A stretch of 64,000 nt of DNA from Symsagittifera roscoffensis (Eukaryota; Xenacoelomorpha; Acoela; Convolutidae), in NCBI RefSeq assembly GCF_963678635.1, contig NC_087067.1:24065547-24129546 (forward strand), given 5' to 3'. The notes beneath the pieces were generated by a model. That model worked only from the letters and a program-made list of their open reading frames with translations. It did no database searches and was not told where the DNA came from. The position numbers and the translations under genes are program-made. This document shows, one piece after another, positions 52,828 through 64,000 of this stretch; position 1 is the stretch's first letter, and the number at the start of each line of letters is the position of its first letter.

Positions 52828-55100
52828 ATGGAACAAGATCCTGTTCTAACCACTCTCGAGGAAATGCTTAAAATGAGTACTTTTAAAAATTCTTTTTCTA
52901 TCATTCACCACCAAAAAATTTATTTGGTTGGTCTTTTAACTCTAATATTACTTTCGAATCAAACCTCAATATTTGATCCGAAAGAACAATTGTATGCAAA
53001 TAATCTTCGGGTTTCTCATTATGATTGTCAACTAATGACTTCTAACAAAATGTTCTCTCTAAATAAAGTAGCACCTTGCAAAGTCCAACCAGAAAAAATT
53101 AAAGTAACCCATGCTTATGTTACTCTATATCAGAGACATTATCGCACAAAAGTAAATGCGACAATGTGTCGACTCAAACACCAATCAATGCGTTGGTTTT
53201 GCGATTCTTTTGATTCGAGTGGTATCGACGCTCGACAAAATATGATCACTACTGATCTCCATTTATCTGCCGATCAATGTAAATCGGCCGCCGACAGAGG
53301 CTATCTTAACCTAGGCTATGCTAGTATCGGAAATATTCCCATCAAATTTATTGTTAAAACAGTAACTAATGCCCATGCTGGCAAAGTTGACGGCAAACAT
53401 CATAATGAATGGGATGGCCGTTCTTGGATTAAATTGGACACTTTTGAAACTTACATGCAAAATGTAACTCTGACTGTTAACCTCAAAGATGGAACAGTCA
53501 ATAATTGGCAAAACATTCCTTTGCCCTGTCCAGTGTCTACAAATGGATGTGAAACAACATCCTTAGACGCTTTTGCTTATACTTGGGAAGAACCCAAAAA
53601 TTGCATTTTCACTATTTTAAACAAATTTCCGGCTAAAATGATTCAAAACGAAGAATCATACTATATAATTAAAGGCAATTCTAGCCCGTCTATTCATCCT
53701 ACCCAAACAAGGTATTCTCGAAAATTCATGCTACAGGTGATGAATAAACCGCAATCTCTTTGTGGTCATCCCAGAACAGTGTATCCAACTTCATATGATT
53801 CACTTTTTATTGCATACACTGACGGTTTAAATATGGATACTGGAATCCAAGTTAAACCAACCCCAGAAACGGGAACTATTCATAATGCCGGCCAACCAAA
53901 TTCTACTTTTCTCAAAACAAATTGACTACGAAGCTCATATGGGAACCAAATTGGACTATATTCTTTTTAATAGCTTCTACATGCTCAGAATGGCCGAGTT
54001 AGCCCTTCTGCAAAATCAATGTGAGCTAGAACGCTCCTCAATATTAAATACTTTAATGCTTTCACTTGAAAGCCCACGTTTGGCTGGCTGTATTTTAACT
54101 CAGAAGCGCTCTATGTTCTTAGAGACCAATGGCAATGTTGCCTGGCTCTACCATTGTCCGAAATTTTATTCACCTTTGCAATTAATGGATGAATGTTCGC
54201 ATTCCCATTATGTATAAGGAAAATGTTCGATTTATCGATCCAATTACGCGACAAATTTTTCAGTCGGCAGATCTACAAGACTGCTCCGACAAACATTCAA
54301 ATCTCTTTCAACTAGATGTTGACGATGATAAGTCCTGGATTGAAATAACCCCTCAAATTACAAGGGTTACAGGACCATATCTCTTTAAATCAAAAGAGAT
54401 AGTTCAACAGATTAAGCATTCTTTAGCCTCTAGCCAAGGCGCTTCAACCTACACTTATGCTCAAATGCAAAAATTCTGGAATATGATTTCCGATAATTCA
54501 GAGATGAAACGAATACAGCAAAAAGTATCCAGGTCCTTTCTAAACGCTCAAAAATTTCTTTTCACGGACTCATATAGCCCACTAGGTTCTTCCCAAACAA
54601 TATATTTGGACTATCTCATCTCTCCAAAATTTTGGAAAAACGAATACACCCGTATATTCGGGAAAGTACAATACTATTTAGAAAAATGCGGAATAGTCTT
54701 CGCCTCTTTTCTATTTGTGAAATTCATACTAGATTGCCTAGTATTCGTAATAAAGGCTATGCACATTCACAAAATTACCGGCCGCTCACTACACTCTGGC
54801 AAAGTATTGCTTGCCGCCTCATACAATATACTTTTCACATCCATAGTGACCTCAATTTTCACTCAAGATGAGCGAACTGAAAAAATAGAACAAGAATGTG
54901 ATCAAAAAATACAAGCCCCTCTTTTAAAGGAAATTGATAAAATAAACCAGGATCGCATGTATCCTCACATCCAATTAACAAGTTTTGAGAGAATACTCAA
55001 AACTTGGATCACCAAACAAACCCAGTCTAATAAAAAATTCTACTGTTCTAGGATATACCAACTGATTCAACTATGGACGCAACACTTGATAAGGACTTGA
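52828..55100 (+). pseudogene. env: Envelope glycoprotein, unit 1
   Basis: ATG at 52,828 starts a short charged leader (MEQDPVLTTLEEMLKMS) before a signal-peptide-like core (IYLVGLLTLILLSNQTS). The ectodomain carries many cysteines and potential N-glycosylation sites (YMQNVTL; GNSSPS), the CGHP box, NQCELERSS, and the FIDPITRQIFQSA region. The anchor is CGIVFASFLFVKFILDCLV, followed by a short second hydrophobic segment and a basic tail. About 757 codons in length. Two 5-base losses (near 53,860 and 54,199) break the frame, identical to those in the left copy. It would be the membrane-fusion surface protein of an enveloped particle; this copy is dead. Confidence 0.8.
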
Positions 55101-55831
55101 GGGATTTTGAGGATCTTCTCTCACTCCTGCCACCAACCGATCCACTGGACTCGCAGATTTCAGCACTCACTCAACAACCAACTGTTTCAACTACTACAAC
55201 CCCCTTTGCAAAGCCGACCTCAACATGAGCCTTCGTTGAGCCACTACTTCAAACCAACTCAGCTGTCCCAATAACTATAGCATCAAAGCCACCACACCTA
55301 AAAGTTTCACCCCCTGATTTCAAAATACCCCTGGTTACCTCGAATTCAAAAATTAAAAATTGGACCCAGATAATAAGACCATATAAGATACTAACGGCAA
55401 ATACGCCGGTATCAACTTCTCAATATCCAATGACCATTAGGCGACAGCCCTTACACCCCACTGAATTAGATACTAAATTACATATTCAGTTAGAAAGGGA
55501 AAAATACATTAATTCTAACAGTGATCCCGGCTTCGATATGGATCTCAATTATGCTTTGAATCCATTAATCAACCGTTTTAAATTAGAAGCCTATCACCCC
55601 ATAAAAAAAATGTACTCCTTAACTAATTCCCTTCTTGAATATCAAAAAATCTATGTCCCAGCAAAATATCTGACAGCAAAACTACAAACCCCCCAGTTAG
55701 ATGACTATACTGAGCAAATTTAGCGCAGTCATATACACGAAACGCATCAAATCCGGGAGCTGAAAAAGCAAATCCACAATTTGAAAACAAAAAATCACCA
55801 ACTTATAGCCCGGTTGGAAGAAAAATTATAA
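55073..55831 (+). pseudogene. ORF overlapping the env 3' end, unit 1
   Basis: Same gene as at 46,000 in the left copy, overlapping env by 28 bases. Here TGA at 55,226 breaks it where the left copy has CGA, but the rest stays open to TAG 55,721, so neither copy is intact. The basic middle (IRRQPLHPTELDTKLHIQLE) and a compact later part (FDMDLNYALNPLINRF) are preserved. The coiled-coil-like stretch again follows the TAG. AT-rich DNA with TATATAGCTATG lies downstream to the joint at 55,977. Confidence 0.55.
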
Positions 55832-55977
55832 AAATTTATCCTTTCATTTAAACATTTATTCTTTCGTTTTATATAGCTATGTAGTATAGCTATTAATTTT
55901 GCCTTTCTCAAAAATTTTGACTTTTATAAAAAACAAAAAAACCAAAAATACACCCTTTTGTATGAACCAGTCCTCCC

Positions 55978-57844
55978 CTCAAATCAAAAGAAGGTGTAAT
56001 ATCCTACGGGTTGATGAACAACGATAAAGAAAATCCTAACGTTTCAAAAATTGTCTGAATTAACTTGAAAGAACCCTTGTTCATTCCAGCACGCTCTACA
56101 TACTTATACAAACACTTGACTGAACCAAATTCATACTTCGAAAAAGGGACTACATTCCTGCCTCATAAAAACACAACCAAAACCGAATTGGTTCTCATTA
56201 ATACAGTTTGTACTCAAATTGAGCAAAGCCTACCTATTCTAATTGAGAATCAGAAAGATCATCCTGTCACACTAAACAAGTGTGTACTAGGCTATGCAGT
56301 AACTGATATTCAAGGATACGAGGATAAAATATTTGCTATCCACGATTTTGATGAGTTCACAACGAGAATTTTAAACGAAAGTTCGGAATTCGATAGCTTT
56401 TTTATGCTGAACACCGTTGTCAATACAACACAAGAAAGCAATACCCAATTATCCGGTCCCTGTCTACAATATGTAGACTTCAAAAAAAGGTCCATATTCG
56501 AATCGAATATGCCCATTGCCCATACAATCTCTGCAGATAGAGCAATGAAAAAAGGGTTTGCTGAATCAATTAGTAAAAGGTATCCTGAGCTACGACACTT
56601 TTGTAACTAAATACATGCTAACATTAACAATATTCTCATCTTCACGGATCCAAAATTTGGACAAATCATATATAACTTGATTACCAAACAGAGGTACTTT
56701 CAGAAACCCATTTACGACGCTATATTCAACACTTTGTCCGAAATGAAAGATCATGCTATAGCAAATAACATTCGATCTACAATTCTTTTCCCTTCAGGAA
56801 GGTCACTACAAGTTCTCATGACCAGAATAAACGGATCATACTTCCCAAGTAGTGATCTCTCTTGCGCCTATAATCAAGTACCTCTAACAGATGAGGCCCA
56901 GAAATTAACAAGCTTTTTTGTAGGTGGTAGACAATATACCTACCAAGTTGGATTCTATGGCTTGAAACCACTTCCAAATTTCTTCAGTAAGTTAATGAGG
57001 TATGCTTTCGGACCCCTCATAAAAGAAAAAAAAAGCAATTACTTACATAGACGACACTCTGTTACAGATTCAAAATAAAAATGAAATGTTTGACACAATT
57101 CGAGAATATCATTCTCTTTTACGAAAAGCTAACCTAAAAGCTGCCCCTGATAAAACATTTATCTTTCTAAGAAAAGTTAAATTTCTAGGCCATGTTGTCT
57201 CTAAAGATGGTCTCTCCCCAATCGCATCAAGAACTGATGATATAAAAAAATTGAAATCCACTGAATCAAAAACAGAAGTTCTAGAAGTATTAGGTGTCAT
57301 GGGATTCTACAGCACATACATCATCAATTTTAATGTAGACGCAAAATGTCTATATGAACTGGCAAACAGTAATGATAAGTTTCAATGGCTACCATGCCAT
57401 GAAGAAGTTTTTCAAAAACTGAAAGACAAATTCTGTCATGATATTTCAAATGCCATAACTAATGTAAACTACCCATTCCACATTCATGCCGACTCCTCAA
57501 ATGTAGGAAACGGGTGTATACTCATCCAAGACCTTCCTGAAGGGAAAAGAATTGTTTCTGCCAATTCTAGAGTCTTTGATAAGGCAGAGCAGAAAATGTC
57601 TACTCAACATCGTGAACTATGTGGAATAATATCTGCTTTGCAAACCTATGAATTCTACAATATAGGTTCACCCTTTCCTCTATACCTATATTGTGATCAC
57701 AGACCTATTCTCTTCTTATGGTCCAGAAAAGGACAACTTTCGCATAGATTTTTTAAATACCAAGTCGTATTGACAAAGTTCAACAATTTAAAAATAATCT
57801 ATACCCCAGATTCAAACCTAGCCTTTCCTGACTTATTGAGCTGA
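55978..57844 (+). pseudogene. pol: pol: protease end, RT and RNase H, unit 2
   Basis: The frame runs from the protease remnant through one TGA (56,056-56,058) into the RT linker, 56,065-56,610, ending at TAA where the others have TCA. Motif A is intact here (SSDLSCAYNQVPLTDE), then FFVGGRQYTYQVGFYGLKPL. An extra A in the run at ~57,035 shifts the frame immediately before the YIDD coding bases. 57,086-57,844 holds the connection and RNase H (HADSSNVGNG, HRELCG, YCDHRP, FPDLLS) and ends at TGA 57,842. It is inactive, but the domains are complete when frames are followed. Confidence 0.85.
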
Positions 57845-58700
57845 AATGTACCCATCGCTGATATCAAAAAATATCAACTTGAACACAAAACTATTCCGAA
57901 TGATATAAAATTCATCCTAGACAATGGAGAACAAATATGTTATTCAGTACTCCATAAAGACGATAATAACATATTTCAAAACGATTGCTATCCAGTCATT
58001 ACTCAAGTGCAAGGCGGGAAAAAGAAATTAATCAATATCAGTGACAGAGGAGACTTCAGCATTGAAGATGCTCCAGATTATTTTGAGGAATCTTGTAGTG
58101 CGATTCAAAAAATAACAGAATTCTTCCGATTTGGCAAACAAATTAACCAAATCAAACGACTATCTATACCAGATATAAACAATGAAAACATTTATGAAGA
58201 AATTCCAGATGAAGTATCTGCACTTGATGATCCTTGGGAAAATTCAGAATGGCTTGACTTATATGAAGGCAATGTTGACAACAACCTTCTCAAGGACTTG
58301 GTTAAAGCAAAAAACGATTTTGCAACCAAAACATTATCTTTGAAATTAATTGAACCTCTAAGTCTCCAGTCTGAAGAGAAAAAATCTGATTCTCTTGAAC
58401 TAATAGCAAAAATGACCGATTTTGCTAAAGAAGCAAATTTAGATGTTGAAACAATTATGCAAGAGCAGTGTAACGATACTGTAACATAGATATCAAAAAT
58501 TGCATAAAGCAAAACGAAAAGCCAGAAAGAAACAAAAAAAATCCTTATCGTGAAGAAAAAGGATTAAAAGCCTATATCAGGCAGTTTGATTTATTTTTCA
58601 TTGAAGACCAACATGATCTTCTATGTATTAATGAATATAATGATGACTATACTAAGAGTCCAAAAATTACCCATCTTTTTGGACTCTTACCTTCTCCCTA
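57845..58700 (+). pseudogene. pol: Acidic RNase H-integrase linker, unit 2
   Basis: Continues in frame after the TGA; 58,007-58,489 is open (DAPDYFEESCSAIQKIT; EEIPDEVSALDDPWENS; AKMTDFAKEANLDVETI). About 280 residues separate RNase H from the zinc-binding region, far longer than the usual Gypsy linker. A one-base loss near 58,483 and a small scrambled segment at 58,665-58,690 break it. Confidence 0.75.
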
Positions 58701-59840
58701 GTGCTAAACTGCTTTGAGTTAGCTCATAAGCATCCTCTTAGCGGTCATCACGGCGAAACAAAAACTTTGGAAATAATCAAAAGATATTTCTATTGGCCCG
58801 GACTCTATAAATGGGTCAACATGCTTCTTCATGATTGCCTAGAATGTCAGAAAAATAAGCCTAAACGAAAAGACCTGAATGAAGCTCCGTTACAAAAATG
58901 GGGACAATTAGAAACAATCCCAATGAAAACGATCCACATTGATCATAAAGGTCCACTCAGACCATCAAGTCACGGCAAAAATTTTTGCTTAGTTGTGATA
59001 GATGCCTTCTCTAGATATCTTCAAGTCTATCTATGCACCCATGCAGACTCTAGGGAAACCATTAAGCTCTTAGAGAAATACATCACAACATTTGGTATTC
59101 CACAACAAATTATTCATGATAATGGAAGTGCATTCATGAGTAATGACTTTGCTCATTGGTCTTCTGAATTGGGAATAACACTGAGACCAAGAACTACATA
59201 CTCGCCTTGGACTAACGGAAAAGTCGAAGTCCAGAATAAACATTTAACCCAGTTTTTTCGACATTTCTTGAGTACCTCAGGCTCAAACTGGTCTGAATTA
59301 ACAAATAAGTTTACTTTTGCACATAACATTGCAATTAATTCAAGTACAGGTTACACTCCATATGAGATTGTCTTTGGAATAAAACCTCAGGTTCCCCTTA
59401 GCCTTAAATTAGGCCTCTACCGCGATCAAAACAAAAGATGTACCTCTGAATTTTGCGCTGTTCTCGAAAATCATGCTCATACCGATCATAAGTCAAACAA
59501 TGAGACCATAGATAGTTTTCTAAAAAATCAAATTTCCGCCAAAATACTAAAAAGGGAAAATGATTTTAAGTTGATTTATAGTAACACCTATACCCATTGC
59601 CGCCGCATCACTAATAAGGCCCACATGTTCCGAAATCAATTTAAATTAGGACGGCCTATAAAAGAAGGCACAAAAGTGTTACTAGAAAATAGATCCAAAC
59701 CACTATTGAAATCTCAAAAGCTTTTGAATTTAAGATCTGGACCTTATACCGTAATTGAAAAAATCACGGAAGTAACATACGGAATTCAAAATCATATCAC
59801 TAACAAAAAAAAAGATTGTCCACCGCAATCATATTGTTGA
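58701..59840 (+). pseudogene. pol: Integrase with GPY module, unit 2
   Basis: The best-preserved integrase in the window. Counting from the first codon at 58,701: zinc ligands H11, H16, C46, C49 (H-x4-H-x29-C-x2-C); catalytic D81 (IHIDHKG), D140 (IIHDNGSAF) and E176 (GKVEVQNK), a DD35E core; then TPYEIVFGIKP and the C-terminal GPY module (LRSGPYTVIEKITEV). An A-run of nine near 59,806 moves the frame and ends it at TGA 59,838 instead of entering the basic tail. The upstream part of the polyprotein is frame-shifted, so this is not a separate gene. Confidence 0.9.
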
Positions 59841-60532
59841 ATACTTTCCTAAAGAACAACAAATGCCCAAACTACTACAAGAGTACTCTAGTGATTTATT
59901 TTCAAGTGATTTTTGTGATCATATTACAAATCAACAAATCAACTCTTTCAATAAACCTAAACAGGTTGAAAATCTACAATACCAGTTTTGGCCACTAGTC
60001 AACAATGGTTATCAGCAAATGACTGATAATAATCCTACAAAGAGGATCAAAATAAAACCAATGTCCAAGAACAATCATTAGATTCAGGCAGATGCATCTA
60101 AGAACTTTGTTCGATGCGACTGCGATTGACCAGAATCTTAGACCTATTCGAAGTTCAACTCCCTATCCTGTTGATAAAACCCCTAATCCTTCAACTAGTC
60201 AATCTAAAAGTTATGGCCACCGCCGCCTACCTAGCCGCAGTATAAGTCCTAATACTAGTCTCGCAAATGACTTTGGCCGCCGCCACCGAAATAAAACAAC
60301 ACAATATGATACTCCCCGTCCTCCTGATTTCCCTCGTTTATTTGAATCATCAGAAAGCTTTACTGATGGAAAAAATATCCCTCATAGCTCTCAGGAAAGC
60401 TTCTATGAGAACACGCGATCCGCACCTGGATCATTTTCTGAATTCAAAAGACCTAAACGGACAAATAGTCCTACAAACTTTTATGGAACTACAATTCCAT
60501 CTAGTATAATTGGCAATTTTAAAAAGAAATAA
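59816..60532 (+). pseudogene. pol: Basic C-terminal pol tail, unit 2
   Basis: Counterpart of 50,718-51,443. It is broken by small losses near 60,040 and 60,090, with the last part open from 60,092 to TAA 60,530 (HLRTLFDATAIDQNLRPI; HRRLPSRSISPNTSLAND; IIGNFKKK). Same Ser/Arg/Pro/Asn-rich disordered character. Confidence 0.65.
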
Positions 60533-60671
60533 TAAACACTAACTATTTATTTGGCCAAACGCAATTTTTTTCTAATTTTTTTTATTGGCCTTCTTTTTTT
60601 TCTCTTTTATAAATATTTTGTTTGTAATAAAACCACAAAAACACCAAAACTATACATATTTACAAATAGAT

Positions 60672-61371
60672 TTAAAAATAACTTTTATAAAGGTTAGACT
60701 TTATATCCGTGTAGGATTTGATTAGTTTAACAGCCGCCATCTTTTCCAGAGAGTTTTCAGCGGCCCTACTCAGGCTCCTCACTGCAAACTGCAGCGCTGA
60801 ATAAGGCCGCCACCAAGCTTGATGGATTCCTTCTAACATGATATCCAGCTCTATCTTTTTCCTAAAATCTTCTTCTGTTGCTGGTTTTCTGAAGAATTCT
60901 TCTTGAAACTAAAACAAATTTATATACTATTTCTATGTTGCCATGCCACTTAAATAAAAAAAAAATTTTTATTTTTTATTTTCAAAATTGGGTGTATTGT
61001 AAAACAAACTTACATCCTCTCCAATGAATAAGGAAAAAAAGTCCATTGTTTCTTTTGAGACCACATCGTCTCCCATCCATGGACTCTACAGGTTCTTAGC
61101 AAGGAACTTACTCTGAATTGAGCCCAGCTCGAATAATTCACCGGAATTCAGTATCGGATACTTCAAAAATATAGCTCCTATCCATAAAAATCATGAACTC
61201 CATCGCCGTTAAGTTTACCCCTTTCTACACTAGCCCATCGTAAATTGACGCCCTTCTCTCGACTTCCTTGTCCTCCAGCAAGGCTTCATGTTTAAAGTTT
61301 AACTCGTCCCGTAAACTCAAAAATTTCTCCGGGAAGTCCACTAGATTGTCTTCAGGCTCAATATAATTCAT
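60672..61371 (-). pseudogene. Minus-strand spliced gene between pol and env, unit 2
   Basis: Same structure as in unit 1: ATG at 61,371; exon 1 ends at 61,014 before GTAAGTTTG; intron 60,909-61,013 (105 bases) ends TTTTAG; exon 2 from 60,908 to TAA 60,672 is fully open here (FQEEFFRKPATEEDFRKKIE; AWWRPYSALQFAVRSLSRAA; IKSNLYKSYF). Exon 1 has two private stops, at 61,225-61,227 and 61,086-61,088, where unit 1 has Glu and Trp codons, plus the shared frame slip near 61,161. The two units therefore show complementary damage around one spliced gene model. Confidence 0.6.
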
Positions 61372-61616
61372 TTTTTAAGGAAGCAAAAATTTTTTTTTAA
61401 ATAATGTAATGACAGATGAAGTTTAAACAGAAAGCAAATAAATGATGTTGCTTTTAGTCCTCTTTTATGAAGAGATGTTTTTTCAATCTTTTTTTTCTTC
61501 CTCTAATAGGAAAGGGGAATGCAGTTGTTAAAAATTAACATCAGCATAAACGAATAAAAATCATTTCACTGCTAGATATCAACAAATCAAAACTAAGTGA
61601 AAAACCACGACATTGA

Positions 61617-61883
61617 ACAAAAGTGGAAAAAACCACAACATTACAAAACGAATGCCGAAGGAAATACGAATTAAAACGAAAGACGCCGAATGACAACGGC
61701 CAATCAGAGCTTAGATTTGCAAAAAAGCAAAAACAGCCGTTAAAAACTAACTGTATACAGTTATTTCATGCTTGCTCAATTCCACATCTTGCACATCCTA
61801 AAAACCTCCTCTCTCCAAAAAATAAATCTGCTGAATTCCTCAAACATAAATTAAAATCTAACTCAGATTTCCCATCAAAATGA
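61617..61883 (+). CDS. Pre-env ORF without ATG, unit 2
   Basis: Counterpart of 52,530-52,796: open, basic, no ATG, ending in an ATGA overlap with the ATG at 61,880 that opens the env frame in this unit. Same alternatives as for unit 1. Confidence 0.3.
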   Translation, partial: TKVEKTTTLQNECRRKYELKRKTPNDNGQSELRFAKKQKQPLKTNCIQLFHACSIPHLAHPKNLLSPKNKSAEFLKHKLKSNSDFPSK

Positions 61884-64000
61884 CAAATCCAAATAGTAAA
61901 CTAGAGGAAGGTGAACTAATGGACCAAGATCCTGTTCTAACCACTCTCGAGGAAATGCTTAAAGTGAGTACTTTTAAAAAAATTTTTGCTATCATTCACC
62001 ACCAAAAAATAAATTTGCAAAAAATTTATTTGGTTGGTCTTTTAACTCTAATATTACTTTTGAATCAAACCTCAGCATTTGATCCGAAAGAACAATTGTA
62101 TGCAAATACTGCAAATAATCTTCGGGTTGCTCATTATGATTGTCAACTAATGACTTCTAACAAAATGTTCTCTCTAAATAAAGTAGCACCTTGCAAAGTC
62201 CAACCAGAAAAAATTAAAGTAACCCATGCTTATGTTACTCTATATCAGAGACATTATCGCCCAAACTAAATGCGACAATGTGTCGACTCAAACACCAATC
62301 AATGCGTTGGTTTTGCGATTCTTTTGATTCGAGTGGTATCGACGCTCGACAAAATATGATCACTAATGATCTCCATTTATCTGCCGATCAATGTAAATCG
62401 GCCGCCGACAGAGGCTATCTTAACCTAGGCTATGCTAGTATCGGAAATATTCCCTTCAAATTTATTGTTAAAACAGTAACTAATGCCCATGCTGGCAAAG
62501 TTGACGGCAAACATCATAATGAATGGGATGGCCGTTCTTGGATTAAATTGGACACTTTTGAAACTTACATGCAAAATGTAACTCTGACTGTTAACCTCAA
62601 AGATGGAACAGTCAAAAATTGGCAAAACATTCCTTTGCCCTGTCCAGTGTCTACAAATGGATGTGAAACAACATCCTTAGACGCTTTTGCTTATACTTGG
62701 GAAGAACCCAAAAATTGCATTTTCACTATTTTAAACAAATTTCCGGCTAAAATGATTCAAAACGAAAAATCATACTATATAATTAAAGGCAATTCTAGCC
62801 CGTCTATTCATCCTACCCAAACAAGTGATTCTCAAAAATTCATGCTACAGGTGATGAATAAACCGCAATCTTTTTGTGGTCATCCCAGAATAGTGTATCC
62901 AACTTCATATGATTCACTTTTTATTGCATACACTGACGGTTTCAATATGGATACTGGAATCCAAGTTAAACCAAACCAACCCCAGAAACGGGAACTATTC
63001 ATAATGCCGGTTAATCAAATTCTACTTTTCTCAAAACAAATTGACTACGAAGCTCATATGGGAACCAAATTGGACTATATTCTTTTTAATAGCTTCTACA
63101 TGCTCAGAACGGCCGAATTAGCCCTTCTGCAAAATCAATGTGAGCTAGAACGCTCCTCAATATTAAATACTTTAATGCTTTTACTTGAAAGCCCAAGTTT
63201 GGCTGGCTATATTTTAACTCAGAACCGCTCTATGTTCTTAGAGACCAATGGCATTGTTGCCTGGCTCTACCATTGTCCGAAATTTTATTCACCTTTGCAA
63301 TTAATGGATGAATGCTATAATCGCCTTCCCATTATGTATAAGGAAAATGTCCGATTTGTCGATCCAATTACGCGACAAACGTTTCAGTCGGCAGATCTAC
63401 AAGACTGCTCCGACAAACATTCAAATCTCTTTCAACTAGATGTTGATGATGATAAGTCTTGGATTGAAATAACCCCTCAAATTACAAGGGTTACAGGACC
63501 ATATCTCTTTAAACCAAAAGAGATAGTTCAACAGATTAAGCATTCTTTAGCCTCTAGCCAAGGCGCTTTAATCTACACTTATGCTCAAAGCAAAAATTCT
63601 GGAATATGATTTCCGATAACTCAGAGATGAAAGGAATACTGCAAAAGTATCCAGGTCCTTTCTAAACGCTCAAAAATTTCTTTTCACGGACTCATATAGC
63701 CCACTAGGCTCTTCCCAAACAATATATTTGGACTATCTCATCTCTCCAAACTTTTGGAAAAACGAATACACCGAAAGTACAATACTATTTAGAAAAATGC
63801 GGAATAGTCTTCGCCTCTTTTCTATTTGTGAAATTCATATTAGATTGCCTATATTTCATAATGAAGGCTATGCATATTCACAAAATCACCGGCCGCTCAC
63901 TACAATTTGGCAAAGTATTGCTTGCCGCCTCATACAATATACTTTTCACTTCCATAGTGACCTCAATTTTCACACAAGATGAGCAAACTGAAAAAATAGA
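61880..64000 (+). pseudogene. env: Envelope glycoprotein, unit 2 (truncated by window)
   Basis: Two possible starts: ATG 61,880 or ATG 61,919, the latter matching the unit 1 start. The signal core is IYLVGLLTLILLLNQTSAF. A TAA at 62,267 breaks the N-terminal part; the next ~1.3 kb (62,278-63,609) is one open frame, because the two 5-base losses seen in the other two copies are absent here. It includes FCGHPRIVYP, NQCELERSS, WLYHCPKFYSPLQLMDECYN and VDPITRQTFQSA. One-base losses near 63,588 and 63,645 and an 11-base loss near 63,771 damage the pre-anchor part. The window ends within the last hydrophobic segment region. Confidence 0.8.

Larger units (their letters stand above)
46904..55977 (+). 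mobile_element. LTR-less retroelement unit 1 (9,074 bp)
   Basis: A complete repeat unit: end of protease, RT, RNase H, integrase and tail (plus strand), a minus-strand spliced gene, env, and the ORF after env. It begins and ends at the same artificial-looking joint, where the element's 3' sequence (TATGAACCAGTCCTCCC) runs straight into mid-protease (CTCAAATCAAAAGAAGG). The native form of the right-hand side is at 42,918. No LTR, primer site or gag lies at either joint. Confidence 0.85.
55978..64000 (+). mobile_element. LTR-less retroelement unit 2, cut by window end
   Basis: Same order as unit 1: protease end, RT, RNase H, integrase, tail, minus-strand gene, env. It differs from unit 1 by scattered substitutions and private indels. 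About 8.0 of an expected ~9.07 kb is visible; the right joint, any further units and any 3' LTR lie outside. Confidence 0.85.

Overview
The window looks like AT-rich repeat and transposon territory from a eukaryotic, most likely invertebrate, genome. Supporting signs are metazoan-type introns (AG|GTATGT...TTTCAG and GTAAGT...TTTTAG), AATAAA poly(A) signals, Ty3/Gypsy and LINE remnants, hAT-like miniature elements and a ~365-bp satellite. The splice signals and compactness would suit a nematode or another small ecdysozoan, but nothing here fixes the phylum. No bacterial operon, rRNA, tRNA or CRISPR array was seen.

Layout. 1-2,753: GC-richer, decayed Ty3/Gypsy pol (protease, RT tail, RNase H, integrase). 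2,754-11,400: intergenic DNA with non-autonomous DNA elements, including a 1.4-kb tandem duplication and an hAT-like element with target-site duplication. 11,410-15,770: two copies of another degenerate Gypsy-like element in inverted orientation. 15,800-24,500: sparse gene territory with a probable two-exon minus-strand gene (17,904-18,632), a possible exon pair (20,640-21,030), a 93-aa secreted protein gene (21,487-21,768) and the last exon of a small cysteine-rich protein (24,029-24,216). 24,704-38,065: an hAT-like element, then a ~11.5-kb satellite array whose orientation flips near 35,837, all bracketed by 185-bp direct repeats. 38,590-40,366: LINE RT remnants, cut by an LTR.

40,371-64,000 is the most interesting part. 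It begins with an LTR, a candidate primer-binding site and gag, then a T-TTA-AAT frameshift site leading into protease and pol. After that comes a head-to-tail array of ~9.07-kb units with no LTR or gag between them. Each unit carries pol (RT, RNase H, integrase with DD35E, long basic tail), a minus-strand intron-containing gene, an envelope glycoprotein gene and a further ORF overlapping the env 3' end. The same fusion of the element's 3' region to mid-protease occurs at 46,903/46,904 and 55,977/55,978. All copies carry stops and frameshifts, mostly different from copy to copy, so these are decayed but recently related copies. The envelope resembles, by visual pattern only, the glycoproteins of chuvirus-like negative-strand RNA viruses, which are known to have been captured by arthropod retroelements.

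The inferred ancestor was an envelope-bearing Ty3/Gypsy element (endogenous-retrovirus-like) with at least two extra genes, one of them antisense. The array form suggests DNA-level amplification of a deleted derivative, not ordinary LTR-to-LTR retrotransposition.
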